Source: Rhodovulum sulfidophilum DSM 1374 (GTDB lineage: Bacteria; Pseudomonadota; Alphaproteobacteria; Rhodobacterales; Rhodobacteraceae). Taken from it: 64,000 bases of DNA. The stretch lies in contig NZ_CP015418.1 of the NCBI RefSeq assembly GCF_001633165.1, positions 3,038,001 through 3,102,000 on the forward strand, given 5' to 3'. Shown piece after piece: positions 34,315 to 43,259 of this stretch (its first letter is position 1; each line of letters opens with the position of its first letter). Position numbers and translations under genes: made by a program. The notes below the pieces were generated by a model. The model made no database searches, had not been told where the DNA came from, and worked only from the letters and a program-made list of their open reading frames with translations.

Positions 34315-36313
34315 TGCAAGCCGCGCCATAGGCAAGATCGTTAGCGTTTCAGCGGATCGTCTGGTTGTCGAGCTGCATAGGGGCAGCGACAACTTCACAG
34401 TCGTTGGCTTTGATGATGTCCACTATGTCGCGACCCTCGGGTCATATCTCATGGTGCCGACCCAATCCGAGTATGTCGTCTTGGAGGTTATCGGTCTCAG
34501 GGAAAAGGATTTTTCGCCAGCCTATGGCAACGGCCCAGAAATGGACAAAGCCACAGCGGCAAAGTTCTTAGACGTGGTTCCGGTCGGCTCCATGCCTGTC
34601 CAGGGCGGCTCCTTCAAATTCGGTGTCTCGACGTTTCCCCCGCTTTATGCAGACGCCCTTTATGCGCGCGATGAAGACTTGGACCGCATCTTCAACGTGG
34701 AGCAACCGGCAGATCGGCAGACAAAGATCGACGCTGAGGGCGCTGAAAAGGAGGGAGCGGTCCCCCATACTATCGAGATAGGCACCTCGGCCGTGTTCAA
34801 AGACTACCCTGTTAAAGCGCAGATTGATGCCCTGTTTGGGGGACACGTCGCCGTCCTTGGCAATACTGGAAGCGGAAAATCTTGCACTGTTGCCTCGATT
34901 TTCCAGTCTGTCTTCATGAAGCCAGACGCCTTCGGCGCGCTTGGCGCGTCTTTCGTGATCTTCGATGTCAACGGCGAGTATCGACAAGCGCTCGACAACC
35001 TAACGCTGTCTATCAATTCAAGCTTTCTCAAAGCCACCGACCCAGGTGAAGAGATCGGGGTTTCCAGGAGGAGTCTCTTAGGGAACGAAGAAGTAAGCCG
35101 CTTCCGACTGCCGCATTGGTTCATGACGGTCGATGAATGGGCGCTTCTGTTGCGCGCCAGCGAGCGGTCGCAGCAGCCCGCTCTTCGCACAGCTCTCGGT
35201 CTAACTACACTTTTCGCTGAGCAGGAAAGTGGTATCGTCGAGGACGCCGCTGGCATTTCTGAAATAAGAAATCACGTGCTCGCCAAGACTTTGCTGGCAA
35301 TTCTTCAGACCGATGCCAGCAGTCCAAGTAAATCAGATCGCCTCGTCGCGATTCTTGCATCCTTCAGAACGGATGAGATCAGCATTCCGCAGATCAGGCA
35401 TCAACTAGGAGTTAATTACGGCTCCTTAGCCGATGCCATCGGCTTGTCTGAATTCCTTTCTGAGTTTGTTCAAGACGAGCCTGTGTTGCCTACATATGCA
35501 AATAAGCCGTTTTCCTTCGAGCGGTTACAGGCGGCGCTCGACCTCGCGCTTCACTATGAAGAGGCAAACGGAAACAGGCAGATTAGAGACTACTGCTCCC
35601 AGATGGTGACACGCTTGAAGTCGATTTCTGACAACCCAGAATTCGAATTCCTAAGGGCCTCTGTCGAGGAATTAGAAGAACACGATAGGGAGCCAACCCA
35701 TTTCGTGGATCGACTCTTGGGCATTGCCAGAGACGGAGGGCGCTACCGGAAAGAGCGGCAGCTTTGCATCATCGACCTGAACGATGCTTCTGACGAGATC
35801 ATCGAACTCGCCTCTGCCGTTGTTGCACGGCTGATCTTCGACCGAATGCGCCGCGCAACACCCAGAAACAAGATGCCTGTCCATCTGATCCTCGAAGAGG
35901 CGCACCGCTACATCTCAGAGCGCCCAAGCCGCTTCGCCATTGATGCTGGCATCACCTTCCAGCGGATCGCCAAGGAAGGTCGAAAATACGGGGCTTTCTT
36001 GATCGTCGCCTCGCAGCGACCAAGCGAGCTCTCGAAGACAGTTTTATCGCAATGCAACAACTTCATCGTTCATCGCATCCAAAACCCTGACGATCTTTCG
36101 CAGATCAAACAGATGACGCCCTTCATCTCGGAAACAGTTCTGAAGCGGTTACCATCTCTGCCCAAACAGCATGCACTGATCTTCGGAAGCGCAGTGAAAA
36201 TCCCAACCACCTTCCGTGTCAGAGATGCGGATCCCACGCCGAACAGCGATGACACACAGGTTCGCGACCTTTGGTATGTCCCCCAGAATCCGAGTTTGCA
36301 TTGGAAAGTTTAG
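34292..36313 (+). CDS. HerA-type ATPase of the SIR2-HerA system
   Basis: 673 residues. A HerA/DUF87 ATPase: N-terminal HAS-barrel (about 10-70), Walker A GNTGSGKS (about 190-197), Walker B HLILEEAH (about 530-537) and a C-terminal SQRPSELSKTVLSQCNN motif with the sensor and Arg-finger region. HerA hexamers bind DNA and assemble with SIR2 subunits. ATG 34292 overlaps the SIR2 gene by 23 bp; ATG 34301 has an AGGA better placed and may be the true start. Confidence 0.92.
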   Translation: MATMARDDASRAIGKIVSVSADRLVVELHRGSDNFTVVGFDDVHYVATLGSYLMVPTQSEYVVLEVIGLREKDFSPAYGNGPEMDKATAAKFLDVVPVGSMPVQGGSFKFGVSTFPPLYADALYARDEDLDRIFNVEQPADRQTKIDAEGAEKEGAVPHTIEIGTSAVFKDYPVKAQIDALFGGHVAVLGNTGSGKSCTVASIFQSVFMKPDAFGALGASFVIFDVNGEYRQALDNLTLSINSSFLKATDPGEEIGVSRRSLLGNEEVSRFRLPHWFMTVDEWALLLRASERSQQPALRTALGLTTLFAEQESGIVEDAAGISEIRNHVLAKTLLAILQTDASSPSKSDRLVAILASFRTDEISIPQIRHQLGVNYGSLADAIGLSEFLSEFVQDEPVLPTYANKPFSFERLQAALDLALHYEEANGNRQIRDYCSQMVTRLKSISDNPEFEFLRASVEELEEHDREPTHFVDRLLGIARDGGRYRKERQLCIIDLNDASDEIIELASAVVARLIFDRMRRATPRNKMPVHLILEEAHRYISERPSRFAIDAGITFQRIAKEGRKYGAFLIVASQRPSELSKTVLSQCNNFIVHRIQNPDDLSQIKQMTPFISETVLKRLPSLPKQHALIFGSAVKIPTTFRVRDADPTPNSDDTQVRDLWYVPQNPSLHWKV

Positions 36314-36559
36314 CTTCTTCGACGTCCATACCTGAAAATATGTAGCACGAGAGTTCACTGAATGCTTCACCATGGATAAAGGTCCGGTTTGACGGGCTGC
36401 GTCGCAGCATCAGATGACGAAGGCGGACGGCAAGTTCGGGCCGGCAGCGACAGGGCACCTGACCAGAGCCTTTGGCCTGGCCCGCCGCACGTCTGCTCGG
36501 AGCCCTTTCCTGCCAATAAACGTCGGCGTATAGGCGCAAACATCAACAAGGGATAAGTC

Positions 36560-37177
36560 ATGAAAATCTGGGGACGTGACAATTCAACCAACGTTCGCAA
36601 AGTGCTGTGGTGCGCGGAAGAGCTGGGTTTGCAATACGAGCATGTCCCCGCAGGTGGCGCTTTCGGCCTTGTGTCCACACCGGAGTTTCGTGCGCTCAAC
36701 CCAAATGGACTTGTTCCCTGTCTCCAGGAGGGATCGCTGGTACTCTGGGAATCCAATGCCATCGTCCGATACCTCGCCCGGCAGTATGGTGACGGTGAGT
36801 TTGCCCCGGCGGATGCACGAACCTGGGCTGTTGCCGACAAGTGGATGGACTGGGCGTCCCTTTCATTCGCTGTCCCCTTCCGCGATCTGTTTTGGAATCT
36901 GGTTCGTTGCACGCAGGAGGCGCGCGATGAAACAGCGATGCTGCGAGGACAGAAACAGTGTGCCGATTTGATGAGAGTCGCGGACGAGGCTCTCGCCGAG
37001 AGACCATGGTTGTCTGGGGAAATCCTGGGGATCGGAGATATCCCGCTGGGCTGTATTGCCTATGCTTGGTTCAATATGCCCATCGAGCGCCCCGGCCTGC
37101 CTGCGCTTGAGTCGTGGTACGACCGCCTGTCGCAGCGCGAAGCCTATCGCAAGGCAGTTATGACAGAATTGACCTGA
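36560..37177 (+). CDS. Glutathione S-transferase
   Basis: 205 residues. N-terminal thioredoxin-like domain (about 1-80) with NSTNVRKVLWCAEELGL and the cis-Pro/ESNAIVRYLA motif that holds the glutathione gamma-glutamyl group, then an all-helical C-terminal domain. Ser/Asn around residue 8-9 likely activates the thiol. A single gene preceded by AAGGGATAA; no nearby pathway suggests its substrate. Composition fits the host chromosome better than the neighbouring defence genes. Confidence 0.9.
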   Translation: MKIWGRDNSTNVRKVLWCAEELGLQYEHVPAGGAFGLVSTPEFRALNPNGLVPCLQEGSLVLWESNAIVRYLARQYGDGEFAPADARTWAVADKWMDWASLSFAVPFRDLFWNLVRCTQEARDETAMLRGQKQCADLMRVADEALAERPWLSGEILGIGDIPLGCIAYAWFNMPIERPGLPALESWYDRLSQREAYRKAVMTELT

Positions 37178-37881
37178 TTTGCAGGGAGCGGCAGCTTTGT
37201 CCGCCTACCTGACGTTCGTTGCCCGCCAATGCTGCGCATAACCGCGGAGGTCCGCTTCGGGGAAGCTGCGCCGCGGCAGCCGACGGTGTCGCAAAGGTCC
37301 GCTCCGGGCCGGAAGCGACGAGTACGGTGGCGGCGGGGAGCGGACGTTCGAGGCCTTCGCCCATTATCGCGCGGGCTTCCCCGAAGCGGACCTTCGGGAC
37401 GCTGTCGCCTGCAGGTGGCGGGAAGTGTGCTGAAGAGCAGTCCCGGCTTATGATCGCGAAGAAGTCCTAGGTCTTTAGAGCCCCTGGCCGTGGCCACCGA
37501 ATCCGAAGGCTGGCATCGCCTTCGGCCGGACGCTTTGCGCGCGGTCAAATGGCGTGCAAGGCGGTGATTGAGAAAAAAGCGCATCTGCGGAATACTCTTT
37601 CGTATTGATTTGCGATTTTGGCACGATCCGGGGGATCTCATGAAGCTTTGCATCGAAGCCCGCGACGGGCAGCCGACCTTCGCCGCATCTGGTGCGAACG
37701 CTCGCTTTCTGGGGGGCTTGTTTTGTTCACGCTTCAACGCAAGCCAGACCAAAACAGACTATCAGATCACCGTGATGATGGCACTGCATCCGCGTATTTG
37801 GCTAAAAAACGGAGTCATGCTCGCCCGCACTGCACAACGGTTGCCCGCGCAGCTATGGTTTGCGCTGAAGAGGAGGCAGCA
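37178..37881. repeat. 704-bp gap with an 18-bp inverted repeat, diverged dispersed repeat
   Basis: GGTCCGCTTCGGGGAAGC at 37249-37266 has an exact inverse complement at 37375-37392, enclosing about 108 bp. The enclosed sequence resembles the dispersed intergenic repeat family (AGGTCCGCTCCGGGCC blocks). In-frame codons upstream of 37882 (from 37618) lack a start signal and are excluded from the PPR gene. Confidence 0.5.
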
Positions 37882-40506
37882 ATGACAATTCGCGCTGGCA
37901 AATATTTCCATGCGGCGAACATTTTAGTCGCTGCAGTAGGGGCAGCCACGGGCACAGGCACCATCGCCGTGGCAGGTTCCACGATGTCTGGGGTCGGTTC
38001 ATTGCTCGAGCTTGCCAAGAACTGGCCGAACAGCACTGACAGTATTGTCCGCAGTGTGGAACAGGAACTTGTAGAGGCACTTAAGGACACCCACCTGTCC
38101 GAAACACAGCGTCGGCTGGTTCCTCAAATGATCGAGGGGGCGGCGATATCGGCAGAAACAATCATGGCCTGCGCCCGCGACGCCGATACGATAACGGAAC
38201 AGTTGCTGAAGGGTTGCCCGGCCGATCCCAGTCATCGGAACGCCACTGCGCAGGACGGTTTTCGTCGGGTGGTCGCACCGATAGTGCGTCGATTGCTTCT
38301 CGATCCATCAATCTGCGATACCCTGCGCCCGGCGCATGAGATGGCAACGGCGCAAATTCTGGCCTGCCTGCAGGCTAAACAGAAGCTTCAGACCTCAATG
38401 CTTGAGGAGCAGACGCAAGGCATTAGCCAGATAAGGGACATGCTGTTTTCTCTGCTGACCGACCGGGACACCACCGCAGATGTCTTGGTCGCCTTGCGTG
38501 CCATGGGAAACAGCCTTCCCTCCCTGCCCGAGATCAGCGCAAATATCGAGGCGGCATTGAAAACGGGCGATACCCTCACCGCCCGTGCGAGCTTGGATCA
38601 GGCGCTCGCCTATGCGGAAGGGCACCGCCACAAAGCGGCCACGGCAAAGGCGGAGGCTGAGCGCCAGCACAAGGATGCCGCTGATGCCGAAGCGCGGCTG
38701 ATTCTGCTCGACGCGGAGTTAATTTGGAAGGCGAAGAACCGGTTGGGGGCACTGCGGCGTTTAAAGGAAGCGCATGGCGCCGCCGCCACCCCGGCCCTCC
38801 GCGACGAAATAGACGTGCTGCAAGTGCGTCGGTTCAACCTAACTATTCATCTTCAACAGAATTTCATGCAAGCCCTTGCTATTGCTCGCACCACCGGGAT
38901 GCCGGAGTATGATGTAGTCACCTTCTCGACTCTCATCGCCAAGGCCCCGGATTTCGCCCAGGCCGAGGCCGTGCGGGCCGAGATGGTGGCGGCGGGTGTG
39001 AAACCGAACGAGGTCACCTTCAACACTCTCATCGCCAAGGCCCCGGATTTCGCCCAGGCCGAGGCCGTGCGGGCCGAGATGGTGGCGGCGGGTGTGAAAC
39101 CGGACGAGGTCACCTTCAACACTCTCATCGCCAAGGCCCCGGATTTCGCCCAGGCCGAGGCCGTGCGGGCCGAAATGGTGGCGGCGGGTGTGAAACCGGA
39201 CGAGGTCACCTTCAACACTCTCATCGCCAAGGCCCCGGATTTCGCCCAAGCCGAGGCCGTGCGGGCCGAGATGGTGGCGGCGGGTGTGAAACCGGACGAG
39301 GTCACCTTCAACACTCTCATCGCCAAGGCCCCGGATTTCGCCCAGGCCGAGGCCGTGCGGGCCGAGATGGTGGCGGCGGGTGTGAAACCGGACGAGTTCA
39401 CCTTCTCGACTCTCATCGCCAAGGCCCCGGATTTCGCCCAGGCCGAGGCCGTGCGGGCCGAGATGGTGGCGGCGGGTGTGAAACCGAACGAGTTCACCTT
39501 CTCGACTCTCATCGCCAAGGCCCCGGATTTCGCCCAGGCCGAGGCCGTGCGGGCCGAGATGGTGGCGGCGGGTGTGAAACCGAACGAGGTCACCTTCAAC
39601 ACTCTCATCGCCAAGGCCCCGGATTTCGCCCAGGCCGAGGCCGTGCGGGCCGAGATGGTGGCGGCGGGTGTGAAACCGAACGAGGTCACCTTCAACACTC
39701 TCATCGCCAAGGCCCCGGATTTCGCCCAGGCCGAGGCCGTGCGGGCCGAGATGGTGGCGGCGGGTGTGAAACCGGACGAGTTCACCTTCTCGACTCTCAT
39801 CGCCAAGGCCCCGGATTTTGCCCAGGCCGAGGCCGTGCGGGCCAAGATGGTGGCGGCGGGTGTGAAACCGGACGAGGTCACCTTCTCGACTCTCATCGCC
39901 AAGGCCCCGGATTTCGCCCAGGCCGAGGCCGTGCGGGCCGAGATGGTGGCGGCGGGTGTGAAACCGAACGAGGTCACCTTCTCGACTCTCATCGCCAAGG
40001 CCCCGGATTTCGCCCTGGCCGAGGCCGTGCGGGCCGAGATGGTGGCGGCGGGTGTGAAACCGAACGAGGTCACCTTCAACACTCTCATCGCCAAGGCCCC
40101 GAGCCATTTGGCTGCGATGAGGCTATGGCGCGACATGCTGCGCAAAGGTGTGAAACCGAACAAGCAAATCGTCACGTCGTTGATGAAGTCAGCGGCCTCG
40201 ATTACTGACGCGAAGAAAATTGCGGGAGATTTCAGGCGGATGGGAGGGCAGATGGACGTACAGATGTTTGGTTGCCTTATGGTGAAGACGAGAGACTTCC
40301 GCTACCTCAAGCCGATCTTGGATGGATTGTGCAAGAATGGGCCGCAGCCGGACCTTCTGATCTGGCAGCACGTGATCTTGAACGCCCCTGACAGGGCGAC
40401 GCGGTTGCGCCTTCTGAATGATATGCGCAAGGCCGGTTGGGAACCGGACGAACGGATGTGGCAGCAGTTGGCTCGTCGTAATGTCTTTGCAACAGATCTG
40501 AATTGA
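37882..40506 (+). CDS. Pentatricopeptide-repeat (PPR) protein with a glycine-rich N-terminal hydrophobic segment
   Basis: 874 residues from ATG 37882, fixed by GAGGAGG 6 nt upstream. Residues ~10-38 are hydrophobic and Gly/Ala-rich; ~40-200 helical; ~210-340 a charged coiled coil. Residues 345-728 are 12 nearly identical 32-residue repeats of PPR type (V-T-F-N/S-T-L-I ... M-V-A-A-G-V-K-P-N/D), then a thirteenth diverged repeat and about three degenerate ones. PPR proteins bind RNA one base per repeat and are abundant in plant organelles but rare in bacteria. The motif is 3 residues shorter than the canonical 35, similar to S-type PPR motifs. Target and role are unknown; defence-island context suggests RNA sensing. 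Confidence 0.85.
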   Translation: MTIRAGKYFHAANILVAAVGAATGTGTIAVAGSTMSGVGSLLELAKNWPNSTDSIVRSVEQELVEALKDTHLSETQRRLVPQMIEGAAISAETIMACARDADTITEQLLKGCPADPSHRNATAQDGFRRVVAPIVRRLLLDPSICDTLRPAHEMATAQILACLQAKQKLQTSMLEEQTQGISQIRDMLFSLLTDRDTTADVLVALRAMGNSLPSLPEISANIEAALKTGDTLTARASLDQALAYAEGHRHKAATAKAEAERQHKDAADAEARLILLDAELIWKAKNRLGALRRLKEAHGAAATPALRDEIDVLQVRRFNLTIHLQQNFMQALAIARTTGMPEYDVVTFSTLIAKAPDFAQAEAVRAEMVAAGVKPNEVTFNTLIAKAPDFAQAEAVRAEMVAAGVKPDEVTFNTLIAKAPDFAQAEAVRAEMVAAGVKPDEVTFNTLIAKAPDFAQAEAVRAEMVAAGVKPDEVTFNTLIAKAPDFAQAEAVRAEMVAAGVKPDEFTFSTLIAKAPDFAQAEAVRAEMVAAGVKPNEFTFSTLIAKAPDFAQAEAVRAEMVAAGVKPNEVTFNTLIAKAPDFAQAEAVRAEMVAAGVKPNEVTFNTLIAKAPDFAQAEAVRAEMVAAGVKPDEFTFSTLIAKAPDFAQAEAVRAKMVAAGVKPDEVTFSTLIAKAPDFAQAEAVRAEMVAAGVKPNEVTFSTLIAKAPDFALAEAVRAEMVAAGVKPNEVTFNTLIAKAPSHLAAMRLWRDMLRKGVKPNKQIVTSLMKSAASITDAKKIAGDFRRMGGQMDVQMFGCLMVKTRDFRYLKPILDGLCKNGPQPDLLIWQHVILNAPDRATRLRLLNDMRKAGWEPDERMWQQLARRNVFATDLN
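38914..40161 (+). repeat. Thirteen tandem 96-bp PPR-coding repeats
   Basis: Period is exactly 96 bp; the core CTCATCGCCAAGGCCCC occurs 13 times in register. Copies 1-12 are almost identical in DNA, including third codon positions, so the array expanded recently or is homogenised. Variable sites are mainly AAC/TCG at repeat residue 5, AAC/GAC at the last residue and GTC/TTC at residue 2. Single exceptions are Lys for Glu in copy 10 and Leu for Gln in copy 12. Confidence 0.95.
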
Positions 40507-40989
40507 AACGTTTCTAATCAGCTGCATTGCGCCGGAGGGATGAAGCCGCTCCGCTGAAGGGCTTCTGACGCTGCGCGCGGCACGAATGTCTGGGGAGGGC
40601 TGGTCTACGACATCTGTCGGATTTCCGCGCGACCCCACGCCGCATGGTTACGTCGGATGCCCGGCTTCGCAGGCGCAGCGAATGGTAGCTCTGACGGGCC
40701 GCGCCGCGGCATACCGATGTCAAGGCAAGGGCGGCTGAGGGCCGTTTGCGTCGCTGGTTGAGAGCTTTTCCATTGATCAAGCGGATGTCCGCTTCCGCGA
40801 TTCGTCAAGCATCGACGCCATGGGGCGTCGAACGGCCGCTATCGGCAGCGAGCGCCCGAGCGGGCGGCCCGAGGCGCCCCGGCGCCCTGCTGCGCCGCCG
40901 CAGGTCCGCTCCGAGCCCTTTCTCGACCTTCGGGGCTGGGTAAACTATCAGGAAGCAAACGTTGTTTGTAATCAAAAAGGAAAGTTCGC
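40507..40989. repeat. 483-bp gap with dispersed-repeat copy
   Basis: About 40820-40924 matches the GTCGAACGGCCGCTATCGGC, GAGCGCCCGAGCG and CGCCGCAGGTCCGCTCCGAG blocks seen at 42.2 kb. The final ~50 bp lead into bioY; I did not recognise a BioR-type operator there. Confidence 0.55.
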
Positions 40990-41580
40990 ATGACCGCGTC
41001 GACCACCGCCCCTGCCGGGGCCGCTCTTAATCCGCTCGGCCTGCAAAACCGCCCCCTCGCTTGGAAGATCGGCGCTGTTATCCTTGGCACGGTATTGCTA
41101 GCTGCCTCGTCCTATATCGAGGTTCCCATGTTCCCCGTCCCGGTAACCTTGCAGACCTTCGCGGTCGCGCTGGTCGGCGCGCTCTATGGCTGGCGGCTCG
41201 GCGGCATTACGATTTCGGCGTGGTTGATCGAAGGCGCGTCGGGTTTGCCGGTCCTGGCCGGTGGGGCTGCAGGGGCGCATCACTTCGTCGGACCGACAGC
41301 GGGCTACCTCTTCGCCTTCCCCGTGGCGGGCATGATCATGGGTTGGCTCGCCGAACGCGGTTGGACTGGGCAGCGCGTCGGCCTGGCCTTCGTTGCCATG
41401 CTGACCGCCAATCTCGTCTGTCTCACCGTGGGTGCGGCTTGGCTGACGACCCTTGTGGGTGCCGAACAGGCCATCGTGGCCGGTGTGATGCCGTTCCTAC
41501 TCGGCGCGGTGCTGAAATCCGCGCTCGGGGCAATGGTGCTCAAGCTGATCTGCGGCCGGATGACCCGCAAGGGCGGATGA
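40990..41580 (+). CDS. bioY: Biotin transporter substrate-binding subunit BioY
   Basis: 196 residues, about six TM helices. The S-component signature PMFPVPVTLQTFAVALVGAL and GPTAGYLFAFPVAG is clear. BioY captures biotin, alone or with the ECF energising module; no bioM/bioN genes are adjacent. It overlaps the DUF1284 gene (ATGA), a pairing seen in other alphaproteobacteria. Confidence 0.94.
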   Translation: MTASTTAPAGAALNPLGLQNRPLAWKIGAVILGTVLLAASSYIEVPMFPVPVTLQTFAVALVGALYGWRLGGITISAWLIEGASGLPVLAGGAAGAHHFVGPTAGYLFAFPVAGMIMGWLAERGWTGQRVGLAFVAMLTANLVCLTVGAAWLTTLVGAEQAIVAGVMPFLLGAVLKSALGAMVLKLICGRMTRKGG

Positions 41581-41993
41581 CCGTTCGGCTGCGCCCCCAT
41601 CATCTCCTTTGCATCCTCACGCACGTAGGCGAGGGATATTCCCCTGCCTTCACGGCGAACCTTGCGGTGATCATCGGCCGGATCGGTGCGGGAGAAGATG
41701 TGGTGATCGTCGATGGCCCTGACGAGATCTGCGCCCCGCTGCTCGACGGGTCGGAACCGCATTGCCATCGAAAGAGTGTGGTCGCCCGGGACCGGGCGGC
41801 CGCTGACGACATTGGGGAGCTTCTAGCGCTCCCGTTGGAACCGGGGACGCGGCTGAGCCTGGACGAAGCAGTCATCCAACGCTTTCGCCGGGAATTCGCG
41901 GCCGGTCGCATAAGATCAGCCTGCGGCGGATGCGATTGGAACCCCCTCTGCAGCTCGGTTGCCGAAGGGGGATATCCTGGAGCTTTCCTCTGA
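41577..41993 (+). CDS. DUF1284 protein coupled to bioY
   Basis: 138 residues. Begins MTVRLRPHHLLCILTHVGEG, the DUF1284 hallmark, with conserved Cys residues near the C-terminus (CGGCDWNPLC) that look metal- or cluster-binding. Start at 41577 overlaps the bioY stop, so it is co-translated; an in-frame extension through bioY is rejected. Function of the family is not established; the link to biotin uptake is by association. Confidence 0.88.
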   Translation: MTVRLRPHHLLCILTHVGEGYSPAFTANLAVIIGRIGAGEDVVIVDGPDEICAPLLDGSEPHCHRKSVVARDRAAADDIGELLALPLEPGTRLSLDEAVIQRFRREFAAGRIRSACGGCDWNPLCSSVAEGGYPGAFL

Positions 41994-42076
41994 TAGAGGG
42001 CCTGTACGCCGCGATTGACGAACAGCTTTTCGTTGCATTGCCAGCGACTACGCAAAAGCTGCGGCAATGGCAGTTT

Positions 42077-42262
42077 GGTCCCGCTCTCCGGACCTTGGCG
42101 GCTCCAAGGCATGCTGCAACCGCGATGAACGGCCGCTTCCATGATCCGCGGGCGGCGCGGGGTTGAGGTGTCGAACGGCCGCTATCGGCAGCGAGCGCCC
42201 GAGCGAGCGGCCCGAGGGGCTCCAGCTCCATGCTGCGCCGCCGCAGGTCCGCTCCGAGCCCA
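42077..42262. repeat. Dispersed intergenic repeat, copy C (longest)
   Basis: Contains the opening CGCTCTCCGGACCTTGGCGG, the central GATGAACGGCCGCTTCCATG and GTCGAACGGCCGCTATCGGC blocks, and the closing CGCCGCAGGTCCGCTCCGAG. This copy shows the full family unit of about 185 bp, which other sites carry in part. It occupies the gap 41994-42363 between the DUF1284 and SDR genes; no gene is seen. Confidence 0.6.
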
Positions 42263-42363
42263 AAGGGGGCGAGGCGAGGCGAGGCCCGTCACGCTCCAGT
42301 CTCGCAACATAGATCGGCCAGTGAAATGACGCGCCGAGGGAACCGGCGCGTCATGCAGGGTGA

Positions 42364-43119
42364 TCAGATCGTCTGGCCGCCCGAGACCTCGATGCGCTGT
42401 GCGGTGACCCAGCGGTTATCTTCGCGCAGAAGGTTGGCGATCATCGGACCGATGTCGTCCGGCAGCCCGACGCGGCCGAGCGCCGTCATCCCCGCGAACT
42501 GAGCGTTCATCTCGGGGTTGTCGCGGACCAGTCCGCCGCCGAAATCGGTTTCGATGGCGCCTGGCGCGACCGTGTTCACCGCGATGCCACGCGCTCCGAA
42601 TTCCCGCGCCATGTAAACCGTGAGCATCTCGACCGCCGCCTTTGCCGCCGAATAGGCCGCGAAGCCGGGGAAGGAGATCCGTGTCAGGCCGGACGAAAAA
42701 TTCACGATCCGCCCGCCGTCGGCCAGGAGCGGCAGAAGGGCTTGAGCGAGGAAGAAGACGCCCTTCACATGGACTGCGAACAGGCCATCGAACTGCGCTT
42801 CGGTGGTCTCCTCGATCAGGGCGAATTCGCCATGCCCGGCATTGTTGACGAGATGATCGAAGCCGTCGCGACCCCAGATTTTGCGCAACTCCGAGCGCAG
42901 GCTCTCGACGAAGGCTGGAAAACTTGCGGTGTCGGCAACGTCGAGGGGCAGCGCCACGGCCTGGCGCCCCATCTCGCGGATGAGGGTCACGACCTCCTGT
43001 GCTTGCCCGGCATTCGAGCGATAGGTGGCGATGACGTCGCCGCCGCTTTTGGCGATGGCGAGAGCGGTGTTGCGACCGAGGCCGCGATTGGCGCCGGTGA
43101 CGAGAGCGATCTTGCTCAT
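42364..43119 (-). CDS. Short-chain dehydrogenase/reductase
   Basis: 251 residues, classical SDR. Cofactor motif TGANRGLGR near residue 8, NNAG around residue 90, catalytic Ser and YSAAK around residue 155, and C-terminal VSGGQTI. An Arg after the Gly motif suggests NADPH. Divergent from an AraC-type regulator, which probably controls it. Substrate unknown. Confidence 0.92.
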   Translation of the reverse strand: MSKIALVTGANRGLGRNTALAIAKSGGDVIATYRSNAGQAQEVVTLIREMGRQAVALPLDVADTASFPAFVESLRSELRKIWGRDGFDHLVNNAGHGEFALIEETTEAQFDGLFAVHVKGVFFLAQALLPLLADGGRIVNFSSGLTRISFPGFAAYSAAKAAVEMLTVYMAREFGARGIAVNTVAPGAIETDFGGGLVRDNPEMNAQFAGMTALGRVGLPDDIGPMIANLLREDNRWVTAQRIEVSGGQTI

Positions 43120-43259
43120 GGGAGTGTCCTTTCAGGGTGTCATGGTGTCACTCTGAAATAAAAGAGCGCCGGCGCTTGTAGTTGCCTGAATCTCGCCATG
43201 ACTTGCCTGTTTCCATTCACCCCTTCCCCGACAGGCCGATTCCGGCCATAATATATCGC

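Noticed and set aside
38914-40161. Tandem 96-bp array as a CRISPR
   Set aside because: No spacers: units are contiguous, coding and near-identical over the full 96 bp, with no cas genes nearby.
38839-40175. Two minus-strand frames of over 420 codons opposite the PPR repeats
   Set aside because: The 96-bp period is a multiple of three, so any frame open in one repeat stays open in all. They have no start signals and the plus-strand gene has a strong ribosome-binding site and clear family match.
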